From Streptomyces mutomycini (GTDB lineage Bacteria; Actinomycetota; Actinomycetes; Streptomycetales; Streptomycetaceae), in the NCBI RefSeq assembly GCF_001700505.1, contig NZ_MAPV01000011.1, positions 3,186-67,185 on the forward strand: DNA of 64,000 bases, written 5' to 3'. The translations under genes were made by a program, and so were the position numbers. The stretch's first letter is position 1; each line of letters starts with the position of its first letter. Shown here piece after piece: positions 62,419-64,000 of the stretch. The notes beneath the pieces are model-generated. The model did no database searches, was not told the DNA's origin, and saw nothing but the letters and a program-made list of their open reading frames with translations.

Positions 62419-63615
62419 TCAGCCCTGGGCGAGCCAGAGGTCGGGACCGAACACCTCGTAGTGGATGTCGGCCGCCGCGACCCCCTTGTCCAGCAGCTGG
62501 GCACGGACGGCGCGCATGAAGGGGAGCGGACCGCAGAGATAGGCGTGGGTGCCCGGGGCGACCGGAACACCGCTCAGGTCGACCGTGCCGGTGAGCTCCG
62601 CCGGGTGGCCGGGCTCCGGGTTCTCGTACCAGAAGTGGGCGACGGCGTCGGGAAGCTTGCCGGTGAGCGCCGCGTGGTCCGTGCGCAGCGCGTGGTCGGC
62701 GGGCGACCGGTCGCCGTGGACCACGACGACGGGGGAACGGTGCTCCTTCTCCGCCAGGTGCTCCAGCATCGACAGGATCGGAGTGCAGCCGATCCCGGCC
62801 GAGGCGAGGAGCAGCGGTACGTCGGAGCCGTCGAGAACCAGGTCGCCGTACGGCGCGGAGACACGCAGCCGGTCGCCCGGGTGCAGTCGCGCGTGCAGCT
62901 GCGCGGAGACCTCGCCCTCCGGACCGACGCCGGCCCGTACCCGCTTGACCGCGAAGGTTCGCTCGTCGACGCCGGGTGCCCCGGTGAGGCTGTACTGGCG
63001 TATCTGCCGGGCGCCGTCGGGGAGTTCCACCTGGACGGAGACGTACTGGCCCGGCCGGAAGGCGGGGGCGGGCGCGCCGTCGGAGGGGGTGATCCGGAAG
63101 GTGGCCACGTCAGGGGTGTCCTCGATGCGGGAGGCCACCGTCCATTCGCGCCACACGTCCCCCGCCGTCACGCCCTGCTGCGCGTAGAGCCGTTCCTCGA
63201 TCGCGATCAGGGCGTTGGCCATCAGCCAGTAGACCTCGTCCCAGGCCGCGGCCACCTCGGGAGTGACGGCGTCGCCGAGTACCTCTGCGATCGCGGCGAA
63301 GAGGTGTGTGTGCACGATCTCGTACTGCGGGGCGGTGATGCCCAGTGAGGCGTGCTTGTTCGCGATGCGGCCCAGCATCACGTCGGGCCGGGTGTCCGGG
63401 TGTTCGACGAGCTGGGTGGCGAAGGCCGCGATGGATCCGGCGAGCGCCTGACGCTGTGTTCCGGAAGCCTGGTTGCCCCGGTTGAACAGGTCCCGGAGCA
63501 GCTCGGGGTGAGCGTCGAACAGCTTCCGGTAGAAGAGGTCCGCGATGTCCCCGATGGCCGCCCCCACGGCGGGGAGCGTGGCTCGGACGGTGGCGGTCGA
63601 CGTCTCGGAGAGCAT
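62419..63615 (-). CDS. hmp: Flavohaemoglobin (nitric oxide dioxygenase)
   Basis: A 398-residue protein: globin domain (1-140, proximal His in 'ANKHASLGI' about 88), FAD domain with 'RQYSLTGAP' (about 205) and NAD domain with 'ASAGIGCTPILSML' (about 275). It oxidises nitric oxide to nitrate. AGGAG lies 9 bases before the ATG. An NsrR-like operator is at 63664-63686 and nsrR follows at the window end. Confidence 0.96.
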   Translation of the reverse strand: MLSETSTATVRATLPAVGAAIGDIADLFYRKLFDAHPELLRDLFNRGNQASGTQRQALAGSIAAFATQLVEHPDTRPDVMLGRIANKHASLGITAPQYEIVHTHLFAAIAEVLGDAVTPEVAAAWDEVYWLMANALIAIEERLYAQQGVTAGDVWREWTVASRIEDTPDVATFRITPSDGAPAPAFRPGQYVSVQVELPDGARQIRQYSLTGAPGVDERTFAVKRVRAGVGPEGEVSAQLHARLHPGDRLRVSAPYGDLVLDGSDVPLLLASAGIGCTPILSMLEHLAEKEHRSPVVVVHGDRSPADHALRTDHAALTGKLPDAVAHFWYENPEPGHPAELTGTVDLSGVPVAPGTHAYLCGPLPFMRAVRAQLLDKGVAAADIHYEVFGPDLWLAQG

Positions 63616-63663
63616 CGGGTGACTCCTGGGGTGTGAGCCGGCCGTGTCCGCGGCCGGGCAGCT

Positions 63664-63686
63664 AATTGGTATATGGAATGCGTATT
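63664..63686 (-). promoter_or_regulatory. NsrR-like operator upstream of hmp
   Basis: On the minus strand the 23-base site begins AATACGCATT and ends ATACCAATT. From memory it resembles the NsrR site of S. coelicolor hmpA1, including the terminal ACCAATT. It lies 49 bases before the hmp start. Confidence 0.6.
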
Positions 63687-63748
63687 TTTGGGCAGTGCGA
63701 TCCACCCCTGTGCGCAGCAGGCGTTCGGGGGCGGGGTGTGTGGCCGGA

Positions 63749-64000
63749 TCAGGCCGGCGCGGGGCGGCCGCGACTGATGCCGAGCAGCAGCGGGCCGGTG
63801 GGGGAGGAGGTGAGATCGCTTACGGTGAGCGGGTCGAGCGAGGCGTGGAAGGCCTCTTCCGCCCGGCGTAGCGCGGAGCGGAGCCGGCAGGCGGAACGCA
63901 GGGGGCACGGGGTGCTGCCCTCGCATTCGACGACCTCGCCCGGCCCTTCCAGCTCCCTCACCAGGGAGCCGATCGAGGCCGACCGGCCGGCGGTCGTGAG
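63749..64000 (-). CDS. nsrR: Rrf2-family nitric-oxide sensor NsrR (3' part; truncated by window end)
   Basis: Only the C-terminal 83 residues are in the window; the gene begins beyond 64000. Three cluster cysteines are spaced C-x5-C-x5-C in 'VECEGSTPCPLRSAC', as in streptomycete NsrR, which holds a [4Fe-4S] cluster that reacts with nitric oxide and then releases hmp. The preceding GRSASIGSLVRELEGPGEV is typical Rrf2 sequence. Confidence 0.9.
   Translation of the reverse strand, partial: LTTAGRSASIGSLVRELEGPGEVVECEGSTPCPLRSACRLRSALRRAEEAFHASLDPLTVSDLTSSPTGPLLLGISRGRPAPA

Overview
This window is a high-GC actinobacterial chromosome segment, almost certainly from a Streptomyces core region. The evidence is the coding bias and a set of genes typical of that genus: WblC (WhiB7) with its AT-hook, WblE (WhiB1), SigR-RsrA, a SigH-type stress sigma factor with its anti-sigma kinase, mycoredoxin, UvrD2, and the complete dasR-dasABC-dasD-nagB chitobiose locus. 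No insertion sequence, prophage, CRISPR array or secondary-metabolite cluster is visible. Gene order looks like conserved housekeeping chromosome, not an accessory island.

Layout. 1-4.5 kb: mycoredoxin diverges from uvrD2, followed by the wblC unit with a long attenuator leader and two small genes. 4.6-8.1 kb: an ABC1 kinase, a degenerate E1-like (ThiF) protein and a divergent YgjP-like metallopeptidase. 8.2-11.3 kb: a TerD-AIM24 fusion plus two AIM24 proteins. 11.4-17.4 kb: a Nudix hydrolase coupled to a DUF2342 zincin-like protein, an SDR epimerase, MoaE, a secreted Lon-like PDZ protease and a PPA1309 protein. 17.5-23.1 kb: a large UPF0182 membrane protein, then two identical initiator tRNA genes enclosing a Sel1-repeat protein. 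23.2-32.1 kb: a Fur/PerR repressor divergent from katA, CBS protein, HisN, SMR exporter, RsgA-AroA, an M50 peptidase, a SRAP protein and an alpha/beta hydrolase. 32.1-40.2 kb: sigR-rsrA, two coupled membrane HD-domain proteins, a TPR protein, peptide deformylase, a secreted DD-carboxypeptidase and a GlxA/AraC regulator (probable nrdS). 40.2-46 kb: nrdAB with a cobalamin riboswitch and NrdR boxes, then an SSS symporter and its DUF3311 partner. 46.1-52.9 kb: the das locus. 53-64 kb: a PdtaS-like kinase, wblE, lipid kinase, sigH unit, CPA1 antiporter, PLP desulfhydrase family enzyme, amidase, flavohaemoglobin and the 3' part of nsrR.

Two themes link the genes. The first is thiol, oxidative and nitrosative stress together with antibiotic stress. 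Sigma-R-type promoters (GGAAT-N18-GTT) lie before mycoredoxin and before sigR itself. wblC has an upstream ORF ending inside a palindrome just before an intrinsic terminator. katA has a palindrome filling its -35/-10 spacer, and hmp has an NsrR-like site. The second is nutrient sensing: DasR sites (dre) precede dasA and nagB, and a further dre-like site precedes the PdtaS-like histidine kinase.

Most of the window is well-known biology. The least explained parts are the TerD/AIM24 trio, the E1-like/metallopeptidase pair, the tandem HD proteins, the foldback hairpins preceding both initiator tRNAs, and the dre-like and CRP-like sites near signalling genes. All coordinates and starts were read by eye; no database search was run.
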